A stretch of 18,490 nucleotides of DNA from Gryganskiella cystojenkinii (GCA_015852425.1 JAAAIG010000629.1:4784-23273), one strand, 5' to 3'; counted from the first letter of the stretch, positions 1-8,408 are shown. Numbers and translations: made by a program. The notes: generated by a model not told the origin, from the sequence alone.

Positions 1-22
1 TTTGAATTTGGTCAATTCTTAC

Positions 23-642
23 CGAATACCCTTCAAACCAGCGTCACCTATGAATCCAAGTAAAGGAACAGTCGCCGTGATGGCGAGGGTATATGTCAAA
101 AGCACCCAAATGATGGTCGCGAAATCGATCTAATATCGGTTGGAAGATACGTGCGTTTTTTTAGCGCCATCTCGAAAATGAAGGAACAAATGTCCAGTTG
201 CGAACACAGACAACACAAGAGGAGTGCGAAAATTGTATGTATGACCCTCCACCTTGGCAGATAGAGAAGAAGTTTGGAGTGTGTACGAATGGGCAGGTGA
301 TGGGAGAAAACGTACATCAAGATTTTTCATCAGATCCGGCAACGCGACAATCAAAGCTGAGCCCTGGAGGGAAACAAACAGGGCTCCTAAAGTGGCCGTG
401 GCCAAGACGATCCAACGTCTTGAGGGCGGTTCTCGTTTCGAAATTCGAGCCTTGGCCATCTCGACATCGAGTTCGGCCTGTTCCTTGGTCTCATGTCCCA
501 TCTCATATTCGAGATTCTCCTCGATGGATTCATCTGGGATATGGGTTCCAGACCCAGAGTTGCTCGAGTGTTCTGCTGCTGCGAATCTGGCCGCGTTCGA
601 CAACTCAGAGTCCTCAACGTGTTCTTGCTTGTCGTTGGACAT
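23..642 (-). CDS. MFS transporter, multidrug (DHA2-like) type, N-terminal part
   Basis: This is the N-terminal part of a major facilitator superfamily drug:proton antiporter, expected in the plasma or vacuolar membrane. I read it as join(642..316, 129..23) on the minus strand. Exon 1 is 109 codons ending at ...MKNLD with a GTACGT donor. The 186-nt intron ends in ATTAG. Exon 2 gives 35 codons plus 2 nt before a GTAAGA donor, and the next exon lies outside the window. The ATG at 640-642 follows an A-rich context. Residues 1-74 are a hydrophilic, acidic cytosolic tail. TM1 lies at about residues 76-101 (RWIVLATATLGALFVSLQG then SALIVALPDLM). TM2 lies at about 114-135 (IIWVLLTYTLAITATVPLLG) and is followed by the GD..G.KG.R loop at the usual MFS motif A position. 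The W-x3-TY-x-L pattern and GSALIVALPDL favour a 14-TMS DHA2 type. Substrate cannot be told from this fragment. Confidence 0.85.
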
Positions 643-1892
643 TTATGTTTTCTACGTGTGTCTGTGGAGGATGAGAGACGAAGTGACGAGGAGTGCTGTG
701 CTCTGAGAGGGGGTTTGCCTTTCTGTGTTTCCACGTGCGCAGTCCAGCGTGAAGAGAGAAACGACGCAGTTGCAGGCGAAGGCTAAACCAAGTACCAGCA
801 ATGTAGATTCCCAGGTAGGAAAGAATGGAGAGGTGACGAATAACAAAAAAAATGCAAGCTGGGTTGACTCTCAACGGAAGACGTGAGTGAGCTGTACAAG
901 AGAGGCGATGGGAAAGACAAAGAGATAGAAAGAAAAGAGAAAGACTCTCTCTTTTCGAAAAACGACCCTCTTTTTTGGGCGGTTGGACCTCTTTTTCCCT
1001 CTTTCGATCCACTCTCCTCTTTGCTTTTTTCTGTGCGCGGAAAGACAGCCGAGAGGAAAAGGAGGAAGTCGTCAACCAGAGTGGAAGAGACAGGGCCATT
1101 CAGAAAGAGGCAAACTGAATGAAAAACAAACAGTTGGCGGGTATTTGTTCAACCTGGAGTTTTTGTCATTTTGTTCGCTTATTCTTTTAAGTGGATCTGC
1201 TCTATTGCTTTTGAAATCTTCGTGAGGACGGTTGAAGCACACAAAAAAAAGAGAGGGCAAAGCGAGATAGAACACAAACAAAGGGGTGCAGAATGAAAGG
1301 GACAGAGTCGAGCCGACTGAATAGAGATGATGGTGTAAGATGCAAGGATAAAAGAAGCAACTAAAGCAAACGACCTGTGTCCAATCGAAGCACGCAAAGA
1401 CGACGAAAATCTGGTTTGCAAGGTTTTTTTTCTCGTCACTGTGTCATCGAAGGGCTGGTAAAAATCGATACTTGACTATTGCCCGAGGATTGCACCAAAA
1501 TGATGCTTAAACGCCTAAAAGAGTTAAGGATTAGTAAGGAATTGCAAGGTCACCAGCCCTTTTTATTTCATGGTCGATGGCAAATAGAGTTTCAAAGTAT
1601 TGGGAGAAAGGATGGATGCAATTTCACCCAGGGAAAAACGAATAGGCGGTGTTTGCCTTCGATCGTAAACAAAACAAGGTTGGTTGGGTACAACAGACAG
1701 GACTTTTCTCGAGAGACAGAAAGAACGAGAAAATATCGAGTCTCGGTTACCAGTAAGAGTCTGCGCTTGACAACCGACAGATCATCAGACTGATGATGAA
1801 ATCAAGGACAAAGGAAACGCGCTTCCCGGATGGTGTTGACCCTTGCAAAATGACGCGCGGTCATGAGATCCATTTTTCAATTTGAGTAGGTA

Positions 1893-1900
1893 ATCACGTG
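1893..1900 (+). promoter_or_regulatory. ATCACGTG E-box upstream of eS19
   Basis: The sequence ATCACGTG matches the RTCACRTG consensus of Cbf1-type bHLH factors. It lies about 50 bp upstream of the TATA box and about 100 bp upstream of the eS19 ATG. Cbf1 is known to act on ribosomal-protein promoters in some yeasts. Its use here is inference from one site. Confidence 0.35.
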
Positions 1901-1948
1901 CAAATTGCTTTCGTCACCGTATTTTTGAGAAAATCAAAAATGCCATCC

Positions 1949-1957
1949 TATAAAAAA
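1949..1957 (+). promoter_or_regulatory. TATA box of the eS19 gene
   Basis: TATAAAAAA begins 54 bp before the eS19 ATG, so transcription would start near 1980 and give a leader of about 20 nt. A TTGTTACAG just before the start codon resembles an acceptor site, but the TATA position leaves little room for a 5' UTR intron. Confidence 0.55.
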
Positions 1958-2002
1958 TGTATCCATCTGTTTTTTGTTACAGCCCTTTCACAATTCATTA
2001 AA

Positions 2003-3270
2003 ATGGCTGCCCTCTACTCGGTCACCGTCCAGGACATCAACGCCCACGACTTCAACCGTGCTTACGCCGCTTACCTCAAGCGGTGAGTATTCTTGTCAAC
2101 AACAAGAAGGAAAGCGAAAGAGAGTGCAGGGAAAAGACAGGAGTCGAGATCTGGAAAGATGACCAAAATCTGAATCCAAGAGTGCGAGTGAAAAGGGAAT
2201 TCATTAGGAGAATTGACGGATCATTTGTTTTCAATTCGATTTCATCATGGGATCACGCTGCCCGGAATTTTCTCGAGATTCTCATTGGATCGTCGCGGGA
2301 GTGATGAATCATCATTTGCATGGGATCAATTTGACTGATTCAACATCTCCCATTCATCCCATTTTAGCTCCGGCAAGCTCGAGATCCCCAAGTGGGTCGA
2401 TATCGTCAAGACCGGCACCTACAAGGAGTTGGCTCCTTATGATCCCGACTGGTTCTACGTTCGCGCTGGTAATACATCAACAACAGTACTTCTCATCTCC
2501 CGGACAGGATCTACATCAGGAAGGCAATCTGATCAAGATTACCACCTACTTCGGATATTTAGCAGGAGCCTTGCTATTTGTTAACAAGGATACCTCGGCC
2601 ACTTAAACTCCGCAGGACAACAATCCTATGCCTGCGGAGACCATTTTCTGAGGTGAACAGGAACAATGTTTATCTACAGGAAGCGTAAAGGATGTCATGA
2701 TGACACGATGTCGTTTTTGGACCCGTAACAAGACCTCCCACATTGACCCCTACTTTATTATCAATTGGACGATAAGCACTGTTGAACTGCTGTTCTCCCG
2801 CCATAACAGGATCAAAGTGGTCCAAACTTGAGATATTGAAAAGCTTTTCGCTAACAACACCTTTTCATTTTCTAAACAATATTAGCTTCCGTCGCCCGTC
2901 ACATCTACCTCCGTCGCGGTGTCGGTGTCGGTGCCTTGAAGAAGCTCCACGGTGGTACCCAGAACCGCGGTTCCCGCCCCTCCCACCACGTCAAGTCTTC
3001 CGGCTCCATTGCCCGCAAGGTCCTTCAGGCCTTGGAGAAGATCAACGTCTTGGAGGCTGATGAGAACGGGTACGTTGCGATGGATCTCAGAGGAATAATC
3101 CCCTCTGTGCGTCGGAAAACGACGATAAACCCCAAAGGACACTCTTTAGATGACTTTGCTAACATCTTGTATTATTTGTGTTATTTAAAAATAGTGGACG
3201 CAAGATCACCGTCGATGGTCAGCGTGATTTGGATCGCATTGCTGCCTCCGTCGCCGCTGCCCGCGCTTAA
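2003..3270 (+). CDS. RPS19: 40S ribosomal protein eS19 (RPS19)
   Basis: This encodes cytosolic small-subunit ribosomal protein eS19, needed for late 18S rRNA maturation and assembly of the 40S head. I read it as join(2003..2082, 2368..2468, 2886..3069, 3195..3270), 146 residues; the family is usually 143-146. Hallmarks are the N-terminal [20 protein letters not shown], then [14 protein letters not shown], then [19 protein letters not shown], then [15 protein letters not shown] and the C-terminal [16 protein letters not shown]. All introns are GT-AG (285, 417 and 125 nt) and the reading frame closes across every junction. Codon use is strongly C-biased with AAG for Lys, as expected for a very highly expressed gene. 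The start is fixed by homology at MAALYSV; the frame is open upstream but the TATA box lies there. Intron 2 contains a snoRNA-like hairpin. The gene converges on the small-protein gene at 3849-4067. Confidence 0.97.
2593..2662 (+). ncRNA. Candidate H/ACA-type snoRNA hairpin in eS19 intron 2
   Basis: The strand sense to the intron folds into a two-stem hairpin. The lower stem is CCTCGG (2593-2598) with CTGAGG (2648-2653), 6 bp including one G-U. Unpaired sides follow of 9 nt (2599-2607) and 8 nt (2640-2647). The upper stem is a perfect 9 bp, CTCCGCAGG (2608-2616) with CCTGCGGAG (2631-2639), closing a 14-nt loop. ACAGGA at 2657-2662 fits the H-box pattern ANANNA. This is the layout of a pseudouridylation pocket, and ribosomal-protein introns are common snoRNA hosts. 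The pocket-to-box distance of 17 nt is slightly above the usual 14-16. I could not fold a convincing second hairpin, although CAATGT (2664-2669) and ACATTG (2740-2745) could bracket one. Confidence 0.35.
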
Positions 3271-3313
3271 ATGCTCCAATGATTTTTGATTTGAATTCTT
3301 GTTCTTTTTTTCA

Positions 3314-3319
3314 AATAAA
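3314..3319 (+). terminator. Polyadenylation signal of eS19
   Basis: AATAAA lies 44 nt after the eS19 stop codon in a T-rich 3' UTR. From here to about 3680 I see no gene, only the tail regions of two convergent transcripts. Confidence 0.6.
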
Positions 3320-3681
3320 TCAACCCCCACAACTCAAGATTGTGTTCAAAGGTAAAAAAACAAACAAACGAAAAAAGCCTTGCCATGGTGTCCAATTTTC
3401 AAAAGAAGTCGTTGTAAAGAGAAGGGCCAAAGTTTAGAGGCTCTGTTTCTGACGCCATACGACAAACGATCCGAGAAAAACCGACGATCCTTTAATGATC
3501 TTGTTGGAGAGGCGCACTATCCTTCGTATCCACTCCTGTTTGGATATCGATCGATCCTATGTGTCCTGTTCGAGTTCAAAAGACAAAAGATCAATTCCTG
3601 TTGAGATCATAAATAAAAGAAACCAAGCAAAAACCAATAAGAGTCAAGTGAGAGAAGTTATGTTGCGAATGCAAGAGTGTA

Positions 3682-3687
3682 TTTATT
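3682..3687 (-). terminator. Polyadenylation signal of small-protein gene 1
   Basis: On the minus strand this reads AATAAA, about 160 nt after the stop codon of the 3849-4067 gene and 48 nt after the CTAGCATT element it shares with two paralogues. Confidence 0.55.
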
Positions 3688-3734
3688 ATGCTGGGTGTTA
3701 TACAATGCTGAGATGATGGATGCTGGTTTATGAA

Positions 3735-3821
3735 AATGCTAGTGTGTCTGCGCCTGAAAAGAGACGAGAATGCTGGATGAGGGTATTCTTGAAAGGACCA
3801 TAAAAGATCAGATCTTGCTTG
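3735..3821 (-). promoter_or_regulatory. Conserved 3' UTR block of small-protein gene 1
   Basis: Read on the minus strand, this block starts 28 nt after the stop. It contains, in order, CAAGCAAGAT, TGATCTTTT, CAAGAATACCCTCA, CATTCTCGTCT, TCAGGCGCAGA and CTAGCATT. The same six words in the same order occur in the 3' UTR of the 8537-8767 paralogue (8786-8887), with spacers of different sequence and length between several of them. The pattern suggests RNA-level function or recent shared ancestry. Confidence 0.7.
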
Positions 3822-3848
3822 ATAGTGTTTTAGGCGGCAGAGGTGCAT

Positions 3849-4067
3849 TTACATGCGAGACATCGACAAAGCCTGCATGTGGCCCATAGCATTCTTGGAG
3901 AAGAGCATCTCGAGGGCCTCCTCGTGGGAGAGGAGGGGGGTCTTGTTGACGGCAGCGAGATCAGCAGCGTTGAGCTGGACCGAGGTACGGGGGGTAGCAG
4001 CAGGGGTGTTGGCGGCCGAGGCAGTCTTGTTCTTCTTGGAGGAACCGTTGAGCTTGAAGAAAGTCAT
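3849..4067 (-). CDS. Small KNKTASA/TPRTS-family protein 1 (72 aa)
   Basis: This is an intronless gene for a 72-residue basic protein of a family I cannot name. It is the closest relative of the product at 8537-8767. From the N-terminus it has MTFFK, a Lys/Ser-rich stretch ending KKNKTASAANTP, then TPRTS, a polar linker QLNAADLAAVNKT, an EEALEML helix (about residues 48-54) and the tail MGHMQALSMSRM. There is no signal peptide or membrane segment. The two Thr-Pro steps in TPAATPRTS are potential proline-directed kinase sites (inference). Codons are C-ending and AAG-rich, like eS19, so high expression is likely. The ATG is the first in the leader, and three paralogues start at the same place, which supports the start. 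A TATA box lies about 150 bp upstream, and the 5' leader is A/C-rich. Function unknown; I am confident it is a real gene because it is one of four conserved copies here. Confidence 0.9.
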   Translation of the reverse strand: MTFFKLNGSSKKNKTASAANTPAATPRTSVQLNAADLAAVNKTPLLSHEEALEMLFSKNAMGHMQALSMSRM

Positions 4068-4217
4068 TTTTGTTGTTTGCGTGTTTGTGTAGTGAAGGTG
4101 GTGAGAATGAGCGTGTTTTGCTTGAAAAGCTGGGTATGATGATGAGAGGTTGATTTGGTTGTAGCTGTGTGAAGAATAAAAAAAAAAAGAAGAGGGAAAG
4201 GTGGCAGACCAAGGTCG

Positions 4218-4225
4218 TATTTATA
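4218..4225 (-). promoter_or_regulatory. TATA box of small-protein gene 1
   Basis: On the minus strand this reads TATAAATA, about 150 bp before the ATG at 4067. It is followed by a pyrimidine-rich stretch and then an A/C-rich leader. No GCCARG site is seen in the roughly 600 bp upstream, unlike two of the paralogues. Confidence 0.55.
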
Positions 4226-5248
4226 TTCGATCTGGCTGACAATATCGCACTTTGTTTTGTTCCAGTGGTTTCTGGCTGGCCCCTGGGCCTGTGCTCGCTC
4301 TGAGTGGGGTTGCTGAGAAAGCGAAAAAAAAATATTTTTAGAGAAAAAAAAATTTTTATTGCCCCATTTCTGACGGAGATCGATTCTGGACTTGAACCGT
4401 GCATTTTCAAGGTCAGGAATCGGGGTTTTCAATTTCTGACGACAACAGGTTTCTTCTTGGGGTTGACCACTCCTCTTTTAGTATTGAACCCACGGGGGAC
4501 CTGATCCTGATCCCGACCTGATTCTTTTATTCACTCAGCTGAGGTTTAACACAGACGGTGGGTAAGAAAGTGGTTATTTTTTTTTGCGCGATTTTTCTTC
4601 TATTCTCAGCTTCAATTTTCCCCTTCTCTTAAACAGACGAGGCAAATAGGAATGAGAAACGTGGGGTTGTCCCCTGTCCAACGAGCGCAGCTAGCAATCC
4701 CACGTCCATCGAAAGTCTGTTGGAAAATTTATGCGGGATATTGTTGAATGAAGGACCGATAGAAGAAGGAAGCAGGGGGAGACAGAATGGAGGCTCGATA
4801 GCGGTAAACCATTGGACTATGCAGACTAGGACAGAAGGCACGACATGGATCATTGCAAACCATTGGATTAACCTAACTTGTCCCATGCGATTCTGAGTGA
4901 AATCCAAAGCTGTCCACGGGTAGAAAACTAGCATCACCAACATGGCTCTTATTTTCGCTCTTGGTACAGCAACACGTTGCGCAACAAACAACGCGAGCCC
5001 TTTCTTGTTTTCTGTTGCATTTGGTGCGACCATCATCAGATCACGTCAGAACTTTGCGGCAAACAAATTTTCTTCATTTAACAGTTGCGAAATGACGCCT
5101 TTGCTGGCCCAAGATCACTCACTCAGTCTTTTAACAGGATACTAAGTCAGCAAAGCAATACAGTAGTCTTCGATATTTTATGGCATTTGTTTTGGGAGTG
5201 AATGACCTTACTACCGACGGTCGGTCGAGTCAGACAGTTCGGTTGGTT
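4226..5248. other. Spacer between small-protein genes 1 and 2, no supported gene
   Basis: About 1 kb without a gene I can defend. The longest open frame with an ATG is 135 codons on the minus strand (4629-5036), with several hydrophobic stretches. It lacks any recognisable domain, has no paralogue in the window and shows no strong codon preference. The 13-nt palindrome ACCGACGGTCGGT lies at 5213-5225. A GGTTCAAGTCC on the minus strand near 4393-4403 mimics a tRNA B box but has no tRNA around it. Confidence 0.5.
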
Positions 5249-5254
5249 TTTAAT
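5249..5254 (-). terminator. Possible polyadenylation signal of small-protein gene 2
   Basis: On the minus strand this reads ATTAAA, a common variant of the poly(A) signal, about 104 nt after the stop of the 5358-5561 gene. No canonical AATAAA is nearby, and the CTAGCATT element of the three sister genes is absent. Confidence 0.35.
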
Positions 5255-5357
5255 GCAAAAGATTGGATATGTTACAAGTGGATTTAAATATGCAAAGGTG
5301 AGAGAGGGTAAATGGCTGTTGTAAGGTATCGTGGGCGACAAGCCAGACGTAGAGGCT

Positions 5358-5561
5358 TTAACGGATGAAGGGGCCAGCGACGGGGTTGGTCATGGTCTTC
5401 TGGAAGATCATGTGGAAGGCCTCATCCTGGGTCAACATCTTGGCTTGACCTGGGCGCTGCTCGTTCATAGAGTTACGAGGCGTCTGAGAAGGAGTCTGCG
5501 AGGGAGTGTTGGCGGCCGAGGCGGTCTTGTTCTTGGAAGAGGACTTGAAGAAGGAAGGCAT
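5358..5561 (-). CDS. Small KNKTASA/TPRTS-family protein 2 (67 aa)
   Basis: This is an intronless gene for a 67-residue basic protein of the same unnamed family. It begins MPSFFKSSSKNKTASAANTP, then has an extended TP run (TPSQTPSQTPRNS), a polar linker MNEQRPGQAKM, a helix LTQDEAFHMIFQKTM (about residues 43-57) and the tail NPVAGPFIR. The family's TPRTS becomes TPRNS here. At DNA level the stretch coding KNKTASAANT is almost identical to that of gene 1, while the C-terminal half has diverged. There is no signal peptide, membrane segment or cysteine. A TATA box lies 100 bp upstream. The 3' UTR lacks the conserved blocks found in genes 1 and 4, and CTAGCATT is absent. One GCCAAG-type hexamer lies about 270 bp upstream (5830-5835). 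Function unknown. Confidence 0.9.
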   Translation of the reverse strand: MPSFFKSSSKNKTASAANTPSQTPSQTPRNSMNEQRPGQAKMLTQDEAFHMIFQKTMTNPVAGPFIR

Positions 5562-5660
5562 CTTGGTTTATATTGCGAGTTTGAAAGGAGAGAGAGAAAG
5601 AGGGGCTTTTTTTCTTGTCGAGAATTGTATCTTTTGTATCGTTGGGTGGACAAAGGAAGG

Positions 5661-5668
5661 TATTTATA
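5661..5668 (-). promoter_or_regulatory. TATA box of small-protein gene 2
   Basis: On the minus strand this reads TATAAATA, 100 bp before the ATG at 5561, followed by a pyrimidine-rich leader. Confidence 0.55.
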
Positions 5669-6168
5669 CTATTGGAAATTGAAGGAATCCCAGGTCTCTC
5701 TTGAAAGTAAGACCTTCGTGGCATAAGAGAAAGAACCACATTTTTAACTTATGAAAAGGTTGCTGCGGGAGGTTCCCAGCGTTTTGCCGTGAGAGTTCAA
5801 CGTTCACTTCCTTTCTGGGCACACATTCACTTGGCTCGAGCATTCGAGATCCGATCGATGTTGTTCTCTTTCTTCTCATCAAGTAATGAAAAAAAAAAAA
5901 TTCTCAGGACAGCAAGGTTCAATAGACTAAATCGACTTTGAATTGAATAATGATGCATGTCCAACTACAAGAGTCGGGTACTACGCGTTTGGTAATCCAT
6001 TCAACTGCGGTTGAGCGAGATCTACAGTACATACCTGTGCGATAATAATATCAACAACGCGTGCTGTAAGCGATAGGTTGTTCATTGTCCAAAGTCAACT
6101 ATGTCCAGAGCATCGTCGAAAATAGCAAGTTGTAGTTGAGTGTCCCCCTTAATGAAATGACTCGATAT
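5669..6168. other. Upstream region of small-protein gene 2, no gene seen
   Basis: I see no gene in this 500 bp. It holds the upstream promoter of the 5358-5561 gene, with a CTTGGC (GCCAAG on the opposite strand) at 5830-5835, and the downstream flank of the 6380-6586 gene. Confidence 0.5.
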
Positions 6169-6174
6169 TTTATT
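6169..6174 (-). terminator. Polyadenylation signal of small-protein gene 3
   Basis: On the minus strand this reads AATAAA, about 205 nt after the stop codon of the 6380-6586 gene and 43 nt after the CTAGCATT element. Confidence 0.5.
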
Positions 6175-6216
6175 ATTTGAGCGGGTTTATGCGTGTGCAG
6201 GTGTTTATATTACAAT

Positions 6217-6238
6217 AATGCTAGGAGCAGAATGCTGG
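6217..6238 (-). promoter_or_regulatory. Conserved 3' UTR elements of small-protein gene 3
   Basis: On the minus strand this reads CCAGCATTCT followed closely by CTAGCATT. Both words occur in the same order in the 3' UTR of gene 1. CTAGCATT also lies at nearly the same distance before the AATAAA of gene 4. The rest of this 3' UTR does not align with its sisters, which makes the short shared words stand out. Confidence 0.5.
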
Positions 6239-6379
6239 AAGGATGAAGATGCTGAATGAAAGAAAGCTGGTATATGCGATGAGGAGAAGAGACAGGGAGT
6301 GACATCTCTTTGGTCATCGATTCTCGGACGAGTGAGGGAAGAGCTCTTTTGCTGTCGAGATTCATTAAAGGTCCATATT

Positions 6380-6586
6380 CTAGAGAATGGAGGGTCCGAT
6401 ACGGCCACCGGCCATAGCCTTGGCCATCAAGTTGTAGAGGTGCTCTGCTTCCTGTCTCTGCTGCTGTTGCTTGTTCGAGGGACGAGGGGACTCCAATGAA
6501 GTACGAGGAGTAACGGCAGGGGTGGCAGCTGGGGTAGCGGCAGCAGAGGCGGTTTTATTCTTGTTGGACTTCTTGAAGAACTGCAT
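6380..6586 (-). CDS. Small KNKTASA/TPRTS-family protein 3 (68 aa)
   Basis: This is an intronless gene for a 68-residue basic protein and a divergent family member. It begins MQFFKKSNKNKTASAAATP, then TPAVTPRTS, a Gln-rich linker with QQQQRQEAEH, a helix HLYNLMAKAMAG (about residues 49-60) and the tail GRIGPSIL. The open frame extends 51 codons upstream to another ATG. I chose the ATG at 6584-6586 because it aligns with the MxFFK start of the other three genes and because the TATA box lies between the two ATGs. The linker is unlike those of genes 1 and 4 (no QLNA or NKT motif), and EEAL is replaced by QEAEHL. Its promoter is notable for four PacC-type hexamers just upstream of the TATA box. 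Function unknown; the product lacks cysteine, signal peptide and membrane segments. Confidence 0.88.
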   Translation of the reverse strand: MQFFKKSNKNKTASAAATPAATPAVTPRTSLESPRPSNKQQQQRQEAEHLYNLMAKAMAGGRIGPSIL

Positions 6587-6685
6587 CGTGAAAGGTGTGT
6601 TTGGTTTTTGAGAATGGGAAGGGTTGATATGTATGTTTTTTGGGATATTTGTTTTGGCGAGGAAAAATAAGACCTGGGGGGTTTC

Positions 6686-6694
6686 CTTTATATA
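6686..6694 (-). promoter_or_regulatory. TATA box of small-protein gene 3
   Basis: On the minus strand this reads TATATAAAG, 100 bp before the chosen ATG. It separates that ATG from the upstream in-frame one and so decides the start. Confidence 0.6.
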
Positions 6695-6697
6695 TGT

Positions 6698-6771
6698 GCC
6701 AGGTGCCAAGATGCAAACTTGCCAAGTCGATGCTGTCAAGGTCGGTTACCCTCGATGGTCAGGGCGCCAGG
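6698..6771 (-). promoter_or_regulatory. Cluster of four PacC-type GCCARG hexamers upstream of gene 3
   Basis: GCCAGG at 6698-6703, GCCAAG at 6705-6710, GCCAAG at 6721-6726 and GCCAGG at 6766-6771 all have the same orientation. The nearest is 4 bp upstream of the TATA box. GCCARG is the established core of PacC/Rim101 binding in fungi. By base counting, about 0.07 such hexamers would be expected in 74 bp on both strands at even composition. Two GGTTACC heptamers (6744-6750 and 6770-6776) lie in the same segment. Confidence 0.55.
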
Positions 6772-8393
6772 TTACCAAAAGAGGCCAACATGTCCAAGTT
6801 TAAAAAGTCCGTGAATAGGGACTGACACTGACACCGACTCTGTTTCTGTTGCAGAGAAAAGAGACTCTCTTCCTTCTTTGCTATTTTATTCTACACAGCA
6901 GGTGGAATTGACCACAGATAGGACTGAACATGATGTAAAGGGAAGTTCTATTCCTGTTAAGTCATTGAGTCGGAACTCAAAAGCATAATAATAAAGGCGA
7001 GCATGTTGCAGGGCCATCATATCAAGCTATGCGACTGACAGGCGATGAAATGCCCTGTACGCCTCAACGTCGAGCAAAAAATATGACGACACGCTTCCTT
7101 GATGATCACTTTTAGTCTACCCGGTGGAAAGCTGACGAAACACTGTGTCGAGATCAGCAAAATCCATGGGTGGATGCTGGGTCCACGGCACGGTGGCGCT
7201 TGAGCGTAAAATACGTACGAAAACATCTCACGTACACTGTGCTTCAAATTTTCATTCTCCACAAGTCGAGGTGATTCTCCGACTGAAATAAAAGCCTCAA
7301 GCAAATGACATTCAGACGAATGTGCTGCCGGCATAGCATAACGTTCGACACCTTGTTAGACTCCAGCCAGCTCTATTTCAACCTTATACGTTCTGTGAAA
7401 TGATTCCTAAAAGAGGACTTGATCAAAAGGAGAAATAAGAAGGGGATTAAAAATATTCTTCTAGAAGTCCTTGGAAGGGAGAATGAAAAAAGAGACGAGA
7501 ATGAAATGGCTCAAGTTTGCATAAGAGTCGGGACCATGGAGTACTTGAGCGGTACTTTCCCATAAGCGTGCATCCGTAGGTTGAATGTCATTGGAGTGGA
7601 TGGAGAGGATCTTTTATTTGGTCTGGGCAACCGCACTCGTGCTATGTGGTTTTATATTGAACCTATTCGCGTAGTTGCTTAGCAATTCTGCGAATGCCTT
7701 GAAGATCTGTCGAACACGTTGCAACTGTCGCAAACACAGGTTCGTTTGAGTCGACGAGAAGAGGGTGGATCTTCACATCACCCTGGATGACATGCTTTCA
7801 AGTACACGTTGCGACAGAAGAGAAGATTGCTGCTTCAAGGTCAGCTAAGCCAGCTCGGTCCTTGTCGACAAGCCATAAGCCAAGATCGACGGCTAGATCG
7901 ATCGCGGGGTCAAATCGATGAAGAAAGGATCGTGTATTCGCCATTTGTTCTCATTTGCCATCATTTTTGTTGGTTCAGACGGAGGATCCAGAAGCTGAAG
8001 ATGAAAAAAAAAAAAGGTGGGGAAGGCCAGGGATAAACTCGGTGGTCTGTCCGCACAGAAAATAACGTCTCAAATCACTGCGCCAGTTCGCCCCATCTGT
8101 TCTAACCAGGACAAATGAAACGAGCGTACGCATAAACTCCACGATGGTGGTCCGCCTTCCACTACCCTGCATCCTTTTTCACACGGGTTTACTCGGACGT
8201 TTTCAGGCGGATCTTTCTATTTTTGTCCCCGATGGAAATGCTGACGATCTTGCTAGAGGCTTTCTGGCCCTGTAAGGGACTCCGATTGAAATAAGAAAAA
8301 AGGAAAAATGAAAATGTCAACTCAATGACGCACGGTTCAACTGTTCAATCTCAGTTTTTTCTGAAGTAAGGAGACTTTTTCTTTCTTTGCAAA
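6772..8393. other. Spacer between divergent small-protein genes 3 and 4, no supported gene
   Basis: About 1.6 kb without a gene I can support. Several open frames of 60-105 codons occur on both strands but none has a recognisable motif or relative here. Two further GCCARG hexamers lie at 7879-7884 and 8026-8031. The two genes at its ends point outward, so the spacer should contain both promoters. Confidence 0.5.
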
Positions 8394-8399
8394 GCCAAG
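8394..8399 (+). promoter_or_regulatory. PacC-type GCCAAG site at the gene 4 promoter
   Basis: GCCAAG lies 10 bp upstream of the TATA box of the 8537-8767 gene. A single hexamer is weak evidence alone; it matters because a sister gene has four in the equivalent place. Confidence 0.35.
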
Positions 8400-8408
8400 A
8401 CAACTTTG

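Larger units (their letters stand above)
643..2002. other. Gene-free spacer between the divergent MFS and eS19 promoters
   Basis: I find no supportable gene in these 1.36 kb. Open frames here are short and mostly lack an ATG. The half next to the transporter (about 900-1120) is strongly purine/pyrimidine-skewed. A purine run of G and A at 900-945 switches into CTCTCTTTT-type runs at 946-1030, as expected of a fungal core promoter and leader read on the minus strand. The half next to eS19 ends in a CACGTG box and a TATA box. Both flanking genes point outward, so the segment probably holds both promoters. Confidence 0.6.

Noticed and set aside
1479..1793. A 104-codon open frame upstream of eS19.
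   Set aside because: It begins at TTG, has no ATG-led conserved segment and lies in a divergent promoter region.
2301..2338. GTGATGA (perfect C box) followed by CTGA (D box) in eS19 intron 1, suggesting a box C/D snoRNA.
   Set aside because: Only 27 nt separate the boxes, too short for a eukaryotic C/D snoRNA, and the flanks do not form a terminal stem.
2695..2703. ATGATGA (C-box match, 2697-2703) in eS19 intron 2.
   Set aside because: No CTGA follows within a usable distance. The match is part of a small palindrome TGTCATGATGACA.
4380..4420. GGTTCAAGTCC on the minus strand, which fits a tRNA B box.
   Set aside because: The flanking bases do not form a T stem, and no A box, D arm or acceptor stem can be found.
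4629..5036. A 135-codon minus-strand ORF with hydrophobic stretches between small-protein genes 1 and 2.
   Set aside because: It has an ATG but no known motif, uncharacteristic codon use and no relative in the window. Chance openness seems likelier; transcript data would settle it.
7017..7334. A 105-codon minus-strand ORF between genes 3 and 4.
   Set aside because: No motif, no promoter features beyond chance and many rare-looking codons. I cannot distinguish it from a random frame.
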